Source: an uncultured Aeromonas sp. (GTDB lineage Bacteria > Pseudomonadota > Gammaproteobacteria > Enterobacterales > Aeromonadaceae). From it: a stretch of DNA of 64,000 nt. The notes beneath the pieces were generated by a model. It worked only from the letters and a program-made list of their open reading frames with translations. It was not told the DNA's origin and made no database searches. Below, one piece after another: positions 63,507-64,000 of the stretch (positions are counted from its first letter, which is position 1; every line of letters begins with the position of its first letter). The stretch covers positions 51,063 through 115,062 of the forward strand of contig CAMFLW010000001.1 of the NCBI GenBank assembly GCA_945957575.1, written 5' to 3'. Both the position numbers and the translations under genes were made by a program.

Positions 63507-64000
63507 TTACTTGGCGTAATCCTCAGTCGGGATACAGGAGCAGAACAGGTTGCGATCGCCGTAGACATCATCGATGCGGTTGACCGAGGGCCACAACTTG
63601 GCGGCGCGCACGGCGTCGGACGGGAACACCGCTTCGGCGCGGCTATAGCCACGGGCCCACTCTGCATCCATCACGTCATCCTGAGTGTGCGGCGCATGGA
63701 CCAGCGGGTTGTCGGCGAGGCTCCACTGCCCCTCCTGCACCTTGGTAATCTCGGCGCGGATGGAAGTCATCGCCTCGACGAAGCGATCCAGCTCGCGCTT
63801 GGATTCCGACTCGGTCGGCTCGACCATCAGGGTACCCGCTACCGGGAAGCTCATGGTTGGCGCGTGGAAGCCGTAATCCATCAGCCGCTTGGCCACGTCC
63901 ATCTCGCTGATGCCTGAGGCTTCTTTAAGCGGACGGATATCCAAGATGCACTCGTGGGCCACCCGACCGTTGCGGCCAGAGTAGAGCACCGGGAAGGATT
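63507..64000 (-). CDS. gcvP: Glycine dehydrogenase (decarboxylating), C-terminal part
   Basis: The last 164 residues of the P protein of the glycine cleavage system; the start lies beyond the window. Recognised by [38 protein letters not shown] and [13 protein letters not shown], a conserved stretch close to the C terminus, ending [10 protein letters not shown]. The PLP-lysine region is outside the window. TAA at 63507-63509 is close to the repeat array. Confidence 0.94.
   Translation of the reverse strand, partial: SFPVLYSGRNGRVAHECILDIRPLKEASGISEMDVAKRLMDYGFHAPTMSFPVAGTLMVEPTESESKRELDRFVEAMTSIRAEITKVQEGQWSLADNPLVHAPHTQDDVMDAEWARGYSRAEAVFPSDAVRAAKLWPSVNRIDDVYGDRNLFCSCIPTEDYAK

Overview
The window looks like a chromosome segment of an Aeromonas species or a very close gammaproteobacterial relative. 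The basis is a GC-rich sequence, proteins close to Escherichia/Vibrio orthologues, and conserved gammaproteobacterial gene neighbourhoods (isc operon; ndk-rlmN-pilF-rodZ-ispG-hisS-yfgM-bamB-der-yfgJ; purL/mltF divergent; bepA-perM). No database search was possible, so the genus is an inference. No rRNA, tRNA or CRISPR array was seen.

Layout. 1-1.5 kb: 3' end of asnB and a frameshifted PagL-like outer-membrane lipid A deacylase. 1.6-5.6 kb: the complete lower tyrosine catabolic operon hppD-hmgA-fahA-maiA (4-hydroxyphenylpyruvate to fumarate plus acetoacetate), with a TyrR-like box upstream. 5.8-10.6 kb: pgpC, an RluA-type pseudouridine synthase, and a basic amino acid ABC importer in artPIQM order. 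11-18.3 kb: lysO, iadA, acpH, a DUF2069 protein, an ArsC-like reductase, a TlpA-like lipoprotein, bepA, a TusA-like protein and perM. 18.35-18.65 kb: a degraded IS4-type transposase remnant. 18.8-24.7 kb: purL, divergent mltF, and a 48-residue very basic small protein behind a strongly structured leader.

24.7-34.5 kb (all minus strand): yfgJ, der, bamB, yfgM, hisS, ispG, rodZ, pilF, rlmN, ndk, covering translation, isoprenoid synthesis, envelope assembly and tRNA/rRNA modification. 34.7-43.7 kb: two tandem pepB paralogues, then the Fe-S assembly operon iscRSUA-hscBA-fdx (no iscX) preceded by trmJ; a near-perfect type 1 IscR site lies between trmJ and iscR. 43.9-46.8 kb: a small membrane protein and ubiT/ubiUV (O2-independent ubiquinone synthesis). 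46.9-50.5 kb: ppsA and its regulator ppsR, divergent. 50.6-54.3 kb: a small membrane protein, an AroP-type aromatic amino acid permease, and a divergent ArsR-repressor/ArsP-type permease pair.

54.3-63.0 kb is the accessory part: one tightly packed minus-strand operon hsdM-hsdS-YecA/SEC-C protein-RhuM-hsdR-YgjP-type metallopeptidase, that is a type I restriction-modification system with three non-canonical passengers. Between it and the end of gcvP (63.5 kb to the window edge) lies a 550-bp gene-free stretch with two similar terminators, each abutting a GTTTCCA(A/G)CTTAAATG repeat, and three tandem 20-21-bp copies of that repeat; it looks like the scar or end of a mobile element. The RM operon and this repeat patch are the most interesting parts, followed by the small-protein leader at 24.4-24.7 kb and the cysteine-pair loop of the ArsP-like permease.
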